NCBI RefSeq assembly: GCF_003862475.1
Contig: NZ_RRCO01000001.1
Coordinates: 124,001 to 188,000 of the forward strand
Direction: 5' to 3'
DNA from: Lachnoanaerobaculum gingivalis
GTDB lineage: Bacteria; Bacillota; Clostridia; Lachnospirales; Lachnospiraceae
Length of the DNA: 64,000 nucleotides
The translations under genes and the position numbers were made by a program. The notes beneath the pieces were generated by a model. The model made no database searches. It was not told the DNA's origin and saw only the letters and a program-made list of their open reading frames with translations. Positions 46,335-54,572 of this stretch are shown in pieces. How positions within the stretch are numbered: position 1 is the stretch's first letter; every line of letters begins with the position of its first letter.

Positions 46335-47126
46335 TTATAAACTCTCATGAGCTTTATTTACCACTGCCTCTATGTCTATATTGCTTTCTTCTTTTTTGTT
46401 TTTTACCAGATGATATAAGTACTCTATATTTCCCTCAGGGCCCTTTACAGGTGAAAATTCAAGTTCTTCTACGGAGAAATTATTTTCTCTTGCATATTCA
46501 AAGCAATTTTCTATAACTTCTATATGTGTGGATTTTTCTCTGACAACACCTTTTTTACCTACCTTTTCTCTTCCGGCCTCAAACTGCGGTTTTATAAGTG
46601 CAACTATCTCGCCGTTTTCCTTTAAAAGGTTGAAAGCTGCCGGTAAAACTTTTGACAATGATATAAAAGATACATCTATACTTGCAAAATCTATTTCCTC
46701 ACCTATATCCTCAGGTTTTACATATCTTATATTCGTCTTTTCCATGACTACTACTCTTTCGTCATTTCTAAGTTTCCAGGCAAGCTGTCCATGTCCTACA
46801 TCCACTGCGTACACTTTTATTGCACCGTTTTGAAGCATGCAGTCGGTAAAGCCTCCGCTTGATGCTCCTATATCCATACAGACTTTATTTTCCACACTTA
46901 CATCAAAGCACTCCATAGCCTTTTCAAGTTTCAGTCCGCCGCGGCTCACATATTTTAATGTATTGCCGCGAACTTCAATATCTACCTCCTCGGCAAATGT
47001 CTGTCCGGCTTTGTCCTCCTTTTGTCCGTCAACATATACAATGCCCGACATTATTATGGCCTTTGCTTTTTCTCTGCTTTCGGCAAGTCCGCGCTTTACC
47101 AAAAGTATATCCAATCTATCTTTCAT
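46335..47126 (-). CDS. tlyA: TlyA-family rRNA 2'-O-methyltransferase
   Basis: A 263-aa protein with an N-terminal S4 RNA-binding domain (RLDILLVKRGLAESREKA) and a FtsJ-like methyltransferase domain with DIGASSGGFTDCML. TlyA methylates ribose in 16S and sometimes 23S rRNA and also occurs as a hemolysin-like name. It overlaps dxs by 11 bases, and nadK follows closely. Confidence 0.92.
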   Translation of the reverse strand: MKDRLDILLVKRGLAESREKAKAIIMSGIVYVDGQKEDKAGQTFAEEVDIEVRGNTLKYVSRGGLKLEKAMECFDVSVENKVCMDIGASSGGFTDCMLQNGAIKVYAVDVGHGQLAWKLRNDERVVVMEKTNIRYVKPEDIGEEIDFASIDVSFISLSKVLPAAFNLLKENGEIVALIKPQFEAGREKVGKKGVVREKSTHIEVIENCFEYARENNFSVEELEFSPVKGPEGNIEYLYHLVKNKKEESNIDIEAVVNKAHESL

Positions 47127-48993
47127 TTTTCATCATCTCATATTTGTCTAAAACTTTTTTCAGTATGGAATTTGAATCTATCTCAAGTTTCTCTCTTAGA
47201 AGACTCACATCTCCATGCTCCACATATCCGTCAGGCAGTGCAATATTTAAAACTTCCACATCACTATGATTCTCATGAATATATGCTTTCACTTTTTCAC
47301 CTATGGACCCGTTTATCACATTTTCTTCCATGGTCACAATCAGCTTATGTTTTTCACATAATCTATCCACCAAATCAAAATCTATGGGCTTAAAGAATCT
47401 GGCATTGGCAACGGATACATTCAAATCTTTTGCCTTCAGCTTTTCCCTGAGGTTTTTAGCTGTACTTACCATACTTCCTATTGCAAGCAAGGCTATATCG
47501 CTTTCCTCAAAAAGTATCTCACCTTTTCCGAACTCTATAGGTGTTTCAAACTCATTTAAACTGTCATAAGCGATACCTCTCGGATACCTTATAGCAACAG
47601 GACCTGTATAATTTATCGCAAACTCAAGACATGATTCCAGCTCTTTTGCATTCTTCGGTGCAAGCAAAGTCATATTCGGAATGCAGCTAAGGAATGACAC
47701 ATCAAATATTCCCTGATGTGTTTCACCGTCAGCGCCTACAAGTCCGGCTCTGTCGATTGCAAATACCACATGAAGATTTTGCAAGCATACATCATGCACT
47801 ATCTGATCAAATCCTCTTTGTAAAAATGAGGAATATACACAAACAACGGGTGTAAGCCCTGACGCCGCAAGTCCTGCCGCTGATGTTATGGCATGCTGCT
47901 CCGCAATACCCACATCAAAGAATCTTTTCGGGAACTTGTTTTTAAAATCCAAAAGTCCGCACCCTTCCGGCATTGCCGCCGTTATTGCAACTATATCTTT
48001 ATTCTCACTTGCAAGCTCCACTATTTTTTTTGAAAAAACATCCGTATATGTAGGCTTTTTACTTCCCGACTTTGCATTACCGCTTGCAATATCAAATGCT
48101 CCTATTCCGTGGAAATTTTCAGGGTGATTTTCCGCCGGTGAATATCCCTTTCCTTTTTTGGTAAGTACATGTACAAGTACAGGTCCTTCCACCTTTTTTG
48201 CCTCTTCAAACACTTTTAAAAGTGCGGTAATATTATGTCCGTCTACAGGTCCCAGATAGGTAACACCCATATTTTCAAACAACATTCCCGGTATCAATAT
48301 CTGCTTTATACCGTTTTTTGTTTGTCTAAGGCTGTTTATTACAGGTTTTCCTATATAAGGCAAACGTTCCAATGAATTTACAACACTCTTTTTTAGATTA
48401 TTGTATCCGTCACCGGTTCTGATATTGTTCAGATAATCATTCATACCGCCGACATTTTTTGAAATGGACATTTCATTGTCGTTTAGGACCATAATAAAGT
48501 TTTTCTTTATCTGAGCCGCATTATTTAATGCTTCATAAGCCATACCTCCTGTAAGAGCACCGTCTCCTATTACTGAAATGACTCTGTAGTTTTCACCCTT
48601 TATATCTCTTCCGAATGCCATTCCCAGTCCTGCAGACAGACTTGTTGAAGAATGTCCGGTATTAAAGACATCAAATTTTGACTCACTGGTTTTTGGAAAT
48701 CCTGCCATTCCGCCGAATTTTCTAAGATTATCAAAGGCATTCTTTCTTCCGCTGAGTATTTTATGAGTATAAGACTGATGTCCTACATCCCATATTATCT
48801 TGTCTTTAGGCAAATCAAATGCAATATGCATAGCCATGGTGAGCTCCACAACTCCAAGATTGCTTGCCAAATGTCCGCCTGTTATACTTATTTTCTCAAT
48901 AAGAAAATCTCTTATTTCTCTGGCTAATATATCCAATTCTTTTTTCTTTAACTTTTTTATATCACTTGGCTTTTCAATATTTTCAAGTATCAT
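47116..48993 (-). CDS. dxs: 1-deoxy-D-xylulose-5-phosphate synthase
   Basis: A 625-aa thiamine-diphosphate enzyme that makes DXP from pyruvate and glyceraldehyde-3-phosphate, the entry to the MEP isoprenoid pathway. Motifs include VGHQSYTHKILSGRK, the thiamine-binding GDGALTGGMAYEALNNA, HQGIFDVSFL and AEQHAITSAAGLA. It sits directly after ispA, so both feed isoprenoid synthesis. IspH, the last step, is in the same run. Confidence 0.98.
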   Translation of the reverse strand: MILENIEKPSDIKKLKKKELDILAREIRDFLIEKISITGGHLASNLGVVELTMAMHIAFDLPKDKIIWDVGHQSYTHKILSGRKNAFDNLRKFGGMAGFPKTSESKFDVFNTGHSSTSLSAGLGMAFGRDIKGENYRVISVIGDGALTGGMAYEALNNAAQIKKNFIMVLNDNEMSISKNVGGMNDYLNNIRTGDGYNNLKKSVVNSLERLPYIGKPVINSLRQTKNGIKQILIPGMLFENMGVTYLGPVDGHNITALLKVFEEAKKVEGPVLVHVLTKKGKGYSPAENHPENFHGIGAFDIASGNAKSGSKKPTYTDVFSKKIVELASENKDIVAITAAMPEGCGLLDFKNKFPKRFFDVGIAEQHAITSAAGLAASGLTPVVCVYSSFLQRGFDQIVHDVCLQNLHVVFAIDRAGLVGADGETHQGIFDVSFLSCIPNMTLLAPKNAKELESCLEFAINYTGPVAIRYPRGIAYDSLNEFETPIEFGKGEILFEESDIALLAIGSMVSTAKNLREKLKAKDLNVSVANARFFKPIDFDLVDRLCEKHKLIVTMEENVINGSIGEKVKAYIHENHSDVEVLNIALPDGYVEHGDVSLLREKLEIDSNSILKKVLDKYEMMKNER

Positions 48994-49001
48994 ATTTCTT
49001 C

Positions 49002-49892
49002 TTATGAAGTTCTATTTACCATCATATCAATGATTTCAAAAATAGAGTTCATATTTCCCCTTACTTCTTTCAAGCATTTCTTAGCGTCAGCACTAAGTGA
49101 TTCAACTCTTCTTAAGCTTTCATCAATACCTACAATATTTACATATGTTGTCTTCTCATTTTTTTCATCCGAATGTGTAGGTTTTCCAAGTTCCTTTTCA
49201 TCCGCCACTATATCAAGATAATCATCTCTTATCTGAAACGCTTCTCCAATATAGCTTCCCGCTTTTTTAAGCATTTCGGTTTCTTCATCATTTGCACCTG
49301 CAAGTATACCTCCGATAACAAAGGATGCCTGTAATAACGCTCCTGTCTTTAATGCATATGTATATCTCATAACATCTTCACTCATTTGTTTACCGCAGTA
49401 TTCCACGTCCACACATTGTCCGCCTATCATGCCGAAGCCTCCTGTGGCTCTTGCCAATGTGTATAATGCTTTTGACATTCTTTTTAAAATAACGACATCT
49501 TCAATATCCTGCATTTTTTCGGATATGATTTCAAACGCCTGTACAGAAAGCATATCTCCTGCAAGTATTGCCATATCCTCACCATGACTTACCCAAGTGG
49601 TAGGTTTACCTCTTCTTAGCCTGTCATTATCCATTGCAGGAAGGTCGTCATGAATCAATGAAAATGTATGAATCATCTCTATTGCCGCCAAGAAAGGTGC
49701 AATTATGCCCTCATTATATTCCGCCCCCGCAACAGCCTTATAAGTTTCAAACATTATAAGAGGTCTAAGTCTCTTACCGCCGTTTTTTATTGCTTCATTT
49801 GCGGCTGTAATAACCTTTTTATTTAAATCATCCTCACTGAAAAAGAAGGACTCTATTATCTCTTCTATTTTCTTTAAATTGTCCTTATTCAT
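49002..49892 (-). CDS. ispA: Polyprenyl diphosphate synthase (farnesyl type)
   Basis: A 296-aa trans-prenyltransferase. The first Asp-rich motif is DDLPAMDNDRLRRGKPT, and the second is IRDDYLDIVADE. It joins IPP to DMAPP or GPP. The size and location between xseB and dxs match ispA, farnesyl diphosphate synthase; chain length cannot be read with certainty. It overlaps xseB by 8 bases. Confidence 0.95.
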   Translation of the reverse strand: MNKDNLKKIEEIIESFFFSEDDLNKKVITAANEAIKNGGKRLRPLIMFETYKAVAGAEYNEGIIAPFLAAIEMIHTFSLIHDDLPAMDNDRLRRGKPTTWVSHGEDMAILAGDMLSVQAFEIISEKMQDIEDVVILKRMSKALYTLARATGGFGMIGGQCVDVEYCGKQMSEDVMRYTYALKTGALLQASFVIGGILAGANDEETEMLKKAGSYIGEAFQIRDDYLDIVADEKELGKPTHSDEKNEKTTYVNIVGIDESLRRVESLSADAKKCLKEVRGNMNSIFEIIDMMVNRTS

Positions 49893-50097
49893 CTTTTGTA
49901 TCTCCCGACAGTATCTCCATCTGTCTCTCTACATGAGCTATTCTCTCACTTGCCTGTTTTACCAACTTTATACCCTCTTCATAGAGTACAAATGCCTCTT
50001 CAAGTGTAGTCTGAGGCTCTTCAAGTTTTGCTATTACATTTTCTATATTTGCAAGACTTTCTTCTATTCCCGGTTTTTTCTCTGCTTTTTTCGGCAT
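49885..50097 (-). CDS. xseB: Exodeoxyribonuclease VII small subunit
   Basis: A 70-aa acidic, helical protein that with XseA forms exonuclease VII, degrading single-stranded DNA. The pattern LANIENVIAKLEEPQTTLEEAF followed by LYEEGIKLVKQA is typical. It follows xseA by 13 bases and overlaps the start of ispA. Confidence 0.95.
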   Translation of the reverse strand: MPKKAEKKPGIEESLANIENVIAKLEEPQTTLEEAFVLYEEGIKLVKQASERIAHVERQMEILSGDTKDE

Positions 50098-50110
50098 ATT
50101 TCTCCCTCTA

Positions 50111-51289
50111 TTATAAGACCTTTGCTCTTACCTTGCCATCGGAAAAATATATATTTAATTCATCCTCAGGTTTTAGACTTTCGGCACTTAAAACTTTATT
50201 ATTTTTATTATCACTTATATATGCATAGCCGCCTGACAATCTTTTAATAGGTGATACGGTATCAAGCCTCTTACCTAAGTTTGCCAGTTCTATCTTTTTA
50301 TTTTCCAAATTGCTCTTAAAACTATTTTCTAATATCTTTGCAAAGTTTTCCAGTTTCTGCTTTTGTTCTCTTATACGTATCTGCGGACTGAGAGTATTCA
50401 GCTTTATAAGAAGCATATCTAAATCTCTTTTTACATAATCTATCTTTCTTTCAACTTGCTCTGTAAGCTTTCTATTATAGACGTCCAATGTATACATATA
50501 GTCATTATAGATAAAGTTTGCAATCTCCGCCGCCGCACTTGGGGTAGGAGCTCTCAAATCCGCCACAAAGTCGGCTATTGTAAAATCGGTTTCATGTCCC
50601 ACAGCACTTATTATAGGAGTTTTTGCATTAAAAATAGTTTTTGCAAGTTCTTCATCATTAAAACAATAAAGATCTTCTATGGAGCCTCCGCCTCTTCCCA
50701 CTATCAAAACGTCCAGATTCATCTTATCCAGTTTTTTTATAGCGGAAATAATACTTTTCGCTGCGGCATCACCCTGTACAAGGCATGGAGCCAAAACAAT
50801 TCTGACATAGGGATTTCTTCTGTAACTTACATTTTGTATATCATTTATTACGGCTCCGGTCTGAGCTGTTGCCACGCCTATACTCTGTACAAACTTTGGT
50901 ATTTCTTTCTTATAGATTTGATCGAACATCCCCATATCTTCAAGCTTTTCTTTAAGTTCCAGATATTTTTCATATAAATCACCTTTTCCGGCTTCCTCTA
51001 TCTTATTTGCATAAAGCTGATACCTGCCCTCTTTTTCATAGCAGGATATAGTTCCCGTAACGACTACCTTTTGCCCTCTTTTCATATCAAAAGAGAGACC
51101 TCCTCTCTGACCGGCAAACATAACCGCAGATAAGGTCCCTCCTTCATCCTTTATGGTAAAATATATATGATTAGAGTTTGCATATGTACAATTACTTACT
51201 TCTCCCTCTACCGATATCTTATTTAGTACAAAGTCCTGCATAAACATATTTTTTATATATGCATTAACTTTTGATACAGAATAAACCAT
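50111..51289 (-). CDS. xseA: Exodeoxyribonuclease VII large subunit
   Basis: A 392-aa catalytic subunit. The N-terminal OB fold has VEGEVSNCTYANSNHIYF. The catalytic core has VGRGGGSIEDLYCFNDEELA and GHETDFTIADFVADLRAPTPSAA. A coiled coil region precedes a C-terminal RLSGGYAYI, which pairs with XseB. The start at 51289 follows GGAGG by a few bases; a longer start exists at 51304 but holds that site inside it. Confidence 0.97.
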   Translation of the reverse strand: MVYSVSKVNAYIKNMFMQDFVLNKISVEGEVSNCTYANSNHIYFTIKDEGGTLSAVMFAGQRGGLSFDMKRGQKVVVTGTISCYEKEGRYQLYANKIEEAGKGDLYEKYLELKEKLEDMGMFDQIYKKEIPKFVQSIGVATAQTGAVINDIQNVSYRRNPYVRIVLAPCLVQGDAAAKSIISAIKKLDKMNLDVLIVGRGGGSIEDLYCFNDEELAKTIFNAKTPIISAVGHETDFTIADFVADLRAPTPSAAAEIANFIYNDYMYTLDVYNRKLTEQVERKIDYVKRDLDMLLIKLNTLSPQIRIREQKQKLENFAKILENSFKSNLENKKIELANLGKRLDTVSPIKRLSGGYAYISDNKNNKVLSAESLKPEDELNIYFSDGKVRAKVL

Positions 51290-51307
51290 ATATCCTCCAG
51301 GCATTTA

Positions 51308-51745
51308 TTACTCTACTTTAACCTTTGACAATATAGCATTTACAAATGAATAGGACTCATCTCTACCGAATGTCTTTGCAAGCTCTACCGCCTCATTTAT
51401 CGCCACACTTACAGGTATATCGCTGTCGTATTTCATTTCAGCTATTGCAAGTCTCAGAATATTTCTTTCCACTCTTCCTATTCTCTCAAGCTTCCAGCCT
51501 TGTGACAAATCGCTTATTATTTTGTCAATCTCAGAACGTCTCTCAATCACAAGCATTGCCTTTGACTTTATATATTCTATATCCTCATCACTGTAATTTG
51601 CATCATGAATAAGTGTATCTTCTTCATCCTCTAAAGACGGTGATTCAAAATAATTATCTATTTGGATCTCCACCTCTTCTTCCGGATAAAAATCTAAAAC
51701 AAATAATATTTTAAAACAATGTTCTCTTAGCAAATGCCTTGTCAT
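51308..51745 (-). CDS. nusB: Transcription antitermination factor NusB
   Basis: A 145-aa helical protein that with NusE (S10) binds boxA in rRNA leaders. The N-terminal MTRHLLREHCFKILFVLDFY and C-terminal VSVAINEAVELAKTFGRDES are conserved, with GWKLERIGRVERNILRLA between. The start at 51745 is chosen because GGAGG is close upstream and matches relatives; a longer frame starts at 51775. It opens the 24-kb run. Confidence 0.95.
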   Translation of the reverse strand: MTRHLLREHCFKILFVLDFYPEEEVEIQIDNYFESPSLEDEEDTLIHDANYSDEDIEYIKSKAMLVIERRSEIDKIISDLSQGWKLERIGRVERNILRLAIAEMKYDSDIPVSVAINEAVELAKTFGRDESYSFVNAILSKVKVE

Positions 51746-51778
51746 ATGATCCTCCATATTGTCTACATTAATCATATA

Positions 51779-51807
51779 ATTATAGCTTATAGAAAGGTTA
51801 AAAGCAA
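51779..51807 (-). promoter_or_regulatory. nusB promoter
   Basis: On the minus strand TTGCTT and TATAAT are separated by 17 bases, a near-consensus sigma-A promoter. It lies about 35 bases upstream of the nusB start and drives the long minus-strand run. Confidence 0.75.
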
Positions 51808-51820
51808 ATTAATTTATATA

Positions 51821-51849
51821 TTTACCTTATACGATATTACATATATAAT
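51821..51849 (+). promoter_or_regulatory. mgtC/sapB-like gene promoter
   Basis: TTTACC and TATAAT are separated by 17 bases, about 30 bases before the MgtC-like start. It is divergent from the nusB promoter, with 13 bases between the two -35 boxes. Confidence 0.65.
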
Positions 51850-51878
51850 ATGCACATTAAGTATTTTAAGGAGTGTGT

Positions 51879-52553
51879 ATGCCAAGGGAATTAAATTTTT
51901 ACTCGATGATACTTCGCATTATACTGTCCGTATTGATAGGCGGAGTATTGGGCTTTGATCGTGAAAGAAAAAACAGACCTGCAGGCTTTAGAACCTATAT
52001 TTTGGTTTGTCTCGGTTCAACCCTCGTCATGATGACAAATCAATATGTATATCAGGTGTTTAAAAGCGGTGATCCTGTAAGACTGGGGGCTCAAGTTGTA
52101 AGTGGAGTAGGCTTTTTAGGTGCCGGAACAATAATACTTACCGGTCGTAATCAGGTAAAAGGTATTACCACCGCAGCAGGTATATGGGCTGCCGCCTGCT
52201 GCGGTCTGACTATCGGAATAGGGTTTTATGAAGGCGCTATAGCAGGCGGATTTGCTATTTTTATTGTAATGGCATTGCTTCAAAATTTGGACGGATTTTT
52301 AAGAAAAGACTCAAACTCCGTCGAATTATATATAGAATACGACAGAAAAATACCTCTAAGTATTTTCTTAAGCAATGTCAGGCAAAATGACTTGGATATA
52401 GTCGAACTTGAATTAACCAAAAATAATTTAATACCCGACACCTGTGGTGCAGCCACAATTACGATAAAGGGTAAACAAAAGAACAGCCACGACATTATAT
52501 TGGATCTTGTAAAAAATACTCAGGGAATAATTTTTTTCATGGAATTATATTAA
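51879..52553 (+). CDS. MgtC/SapB-family membrane protein
   Basis: A 224-aa membrane protein. The N-terminal half has the MgtC signature GGVLGFDRERKNRPAGFRT, then GAQVVSGVGFLGAGTII and VKGITTAAGIWAAACCGL. A soluble C-terminal domain of about 80 residues looks like the usual regulatory ACT-like part. MgtC proteins affect Mg2+ or acid stress and, in pathogens, the host ATPase. The exact role here is unknown. The start is ATG at 51879, after AAGGAG. Confidence 0.9.
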   Translation: MPRELNFYSMILRIILSVLIGGVLGFDRERKNRPAGFRTYILVCLGSTLVMMTNQYVYQVFKSGDPVRLGAQVVSGVGFLGAGTIILTGRNQVKGITTAAGIWAAACCGLTIGIGFYEGAIAGGFAIFIVMALLQNLDGFLRKDSNSVELYIEYDRKIPLSIFLSNVRQNDLDIVELELTKNNLIPDTCGAATITIKGKQKNSHDIILDLVKNTQGIIFFMELY

Positions 52554-52623
52554 AATATATGTTGAAATGCTATTTTTAAATAGCTATAATACCCTAAGTA
52601 AATGTTTTAGAGTTTGGAGGAAT

Positions 52624-53616
52624 ATGAAGAGGATTATACCGTTCTTGTTACTATCATTAGGTATAGGTAGTAGTTTTTTAATAACAGGTTGCAAAAATAA
52701 GTCTTCAGTTGAAGAAGGAAGTCTTACAGCTGTAGACAATTCGGTTAAGACAGGTGTTGTAAGAGAATTAAACAGTTCTACAGATATAGGAGATGTTTAT
52801 AACAGTATCGGAGTCGACTATGAAAATGAATATGATGTGGATTCCATTGAAAAGAAAATGACAGGCCTTGCAATGGCAAATGCCGGTACTGATTCTGCCG
52901 ACGGATTGACTAAGCATCTTATTGTGGCTCCCACAGAGATGGATATGGAATTATTGTTTGATGTTGATACAAGTGCAATATTTTTAGAAGGCGGTATTTA
53001 TACCAATGTAAGCCAATTTGCCGTATGGAGTTCGGAGAATCCCGATATTGCAGATGTTTATCAAGGTGAGGTACATGCTAAAAAGGTCGGTGAGACCAAT
53101 ATCAATGTTACATACAGAGATATCACAAAATCTATTCATGTAAATGTCGTTGAGAAAACAAATTGGGAAGAAAAAGACGGATATTGGTATTATTATGATG
53201 CCAACGGTAAAAAAACCACAGGTTGGAAGGTAATAGACGGCAATTGGTATTATTTAAGCAATAACGGTTCAATGCTTACCGGTTGGCAGAAGATAAAAGA
53301 CGGTTACTACTATTTCCACTCAAACGGTACTATGGCACAAGGTGAGTGGGTTCAAAATCCTGACAACAGTCAGTGGTATTATTTCAATTACAATGGTAAG
53401 ATGGCTATGCGTAAGTGGATAAAAGACGGCAATAATACTTACTATGTGCATTCAAACGGTACTATGGCTACCAATGAATGGGTACCTAAAGATGACGGCA
53501 GCTGGTACTATATGCTTCTTGACGGCAAGATGGCCAGAGACCGCTCCATTGATATAAAAGGTGTCAGCTATCAATTTGATAAAGAAGGCAAATGCTTAAA
53601 TCCTGACGGAAACTAA
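52624..53616 (+). CDS. Lipoprotein with Ig-like domain and choline-binding-type repeats
   Basis: A 330-aa exported protein. A signal with lipobox LITGC (Cys at residue 23) is followed by a low-complexity linker, an Ig-like Big_2-type domain (about residues 95-175, with VWSSENPDIADVYQGEVHAKKVGETNI) and six short repeats such as GYWYYYDANGKKTTGW and GNWYYLSNNGSMLTGW. The repeats match the cell-wall-binding (CW_binding_1) family, which binds choline or other wall sugars. The combination of a lipid anchor and wall-binding repeats is notable. The start at 52624 follows GGAGG. Confidence 0.85.
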   Translation: MKRIIPFLLLSLGIGSSFLITGCKNKSSVEEGSLTAVDNSVKTGVVRELNSSTDIGDVYNSIGVDYENEYDVDSIEKKMTGLAMANAGTDSADGLTKHLIVAPTEMDMELLFDVDTSAIFLEGGIYTNVSQFAVWSSENPDIADVYQGEVHAKKVGETNINVTYRDITKSIHVNVVEKTNWEEKDGYWYYYDANGKKTTGWKVIDGNWYYLSNNGSMLTGWQKIKDGYYYFHSNGTMAQGEWVQNPDNSQWYYFNYNGKMAMRKWIKDGNNTYYVHSNGTMATNEWVPKDDGSWYYMLLDGKMARDRSIDIKGVSYQFDKEGKCLNPDGN

Positions 53617-53654
53617 AGTATACTTAATTTATTAAAGCTTTTCCTTCTCCTAAA

Positions 53655-53969
53655 AAGAGCGAATTTCAAGCCGGACCGGTATATCTCAGTAGAAAAAATC
53701 GAATCAAGGCACATTTCATTACCTGTTTCACCGCCCTGATTCTTTATAGTATTCTGGAAAAGAAGTTAGGTGAGAGTTATACCACTGAAAGCATTATAAG
53801 AACATTGAAAGAAATGAACATGCTGATAGCCCCCGGTGAAGGATATATCCCTGAGTACACACGAACCGACCTTACAGACAAACTCAACGACACATTTGGT
53901 TTTAGAACGTATTACGAGATTGTATCTCAAAGAGAAATAAAAAAGATTTTAAACGCAACGAGAAAGTAG
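53655..53969 (+). pseudogene. IS1634-type transposase C-terminal fragment
   Basis: About 104 residues, beginning at a position with no start codon and ending at a normal stop, match the end of an IS1634-family DDE transposase: AGPVYLSRKNRIKAHFITCF, ILYSILEKKL, LKEMNMLIAPGEGYIPEY and TFGFRTYYEIVSQREIK. The N-terminal and catalytic parts are missing. A hairpin (53998-54039) and the sequence TCCCAACTGTCAAAGACG follow, as expected for the end of such an element. It is a dead remnant. Confidence 0.8.
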
Positions 53970-53997
53970 AAATATTGCTAGAATTCAAAAAGAAAAC

Positions 53998-54039
53998 AAG
54001 AGCCTATAAATGGCGTAATTACGCCGTTTACGGGCTCTT
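53998..54039 (+). terminator. Hairpin at the end of the IS1634 remnant
   Basis: AAGAGCC pairs with GGCTCTT and encloses a perfect 14-bp palindrome GGCGTAATTACGCC. It lies 28 bases past the transposase stop and probably ended transcription of the element. The T-run after it is weak. Confidence 0.55.
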
Positions 54040-54083
54040 GACTCTTTCCCAACTGTCAAAGACGTGAGTATATATCGATTGAA

Positions 54084-54097
54084 TATTGTATACAATA
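54084..54097. repeat. 14-bp perfect palindrome
   Basis: TATTGTATACAATA is its own reverse complement. It lies between the IS1634 remnant and the DUF4491 gene, in AT-rich DNA, and could be an operator or a chance result of base composition. No gene is clearly served by it. Confidence 0.3.
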
Positions 54098-54118
54098 AGA
54101 ATTATTATTGTTTTTAAA

Positions 54119-54135
54119 TTAGTGCAGACTAACTT
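54119..54135 (+). repeat. Motif shared with the DUF438 operator (17 bp, 14 matching)
   Basis: TTAGTGCAGACTAACTT matches TTAGAACAAACTAACTT at 56286-56302, same strand, at 14 of 17 positions. One copy is upstream of the DUF438 gene and the other downstream of DUF4491, so the pair brackets the module. It could be a second binding site or part of an old insertion boundary. Confidence 0.35.
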
Positions 54136-54287
54136 TTATACAAAAATATCACAGGCGTATAAAAAATATTAAATAATAAATAAAAGTAAAACAATATAAA
54201 CAAAATATAAAAACAATACATGAGTTGTTGCCTAAAGAGAGCTTTCTATTTTTACAGCGTCTATAGCTTTATTTTCGTTGTATTGAG

Positions 54288-54572
54288 CTATTTTCTCTTT
54301 GGATTTTTCGGGAACCATCCTTTTTCCACTCTTTTTTCCTGCTCATATAATTCATGGATACTCCAAAAGCAGGAAATGCCAAAGATGGCCAAACTTCCGG
54401 AGAGGAAAAGAGAATGGAGAAAAATGCTGGCTACACAAGCGAATAGACCTATTATGAAAAAAAGCCAGGCTATTTTTTTACTAAAGTAATACTCCGCATA
54501 GACCACTATGGGGTGAAATATCCCTATGCAGAGAAAGCAAACCAAGCCTAATAGTAAACCTTGAAAGCTCAT
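54288..54572 (-). CDS. DUF4491 small membrane protein
   Basis: A 94-aa protein with three hydrophobic segments. The start MSFQGLLLGLVCFLCIGIFHP and the end EQEKRVEKGWFPKNPKRK are typical of the DUF4491 family, whose function is unknown. It overlaps the DUF438 gene by 4 bases (ATGA), so the two are co-translated. DUF4491 proteins often sit beside DUF438 or hemerythrin genes. Confidence 0.85.
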   Translation of the reverse strand: MSFQGLLLGLVCFLCIGIFHPIVVYAEYYFSKKIAWLFFIIGLFACVASIFLHSLFLSGSLAIFGISCFWSIHELYEQEKRVEKGWFPKNPKRK

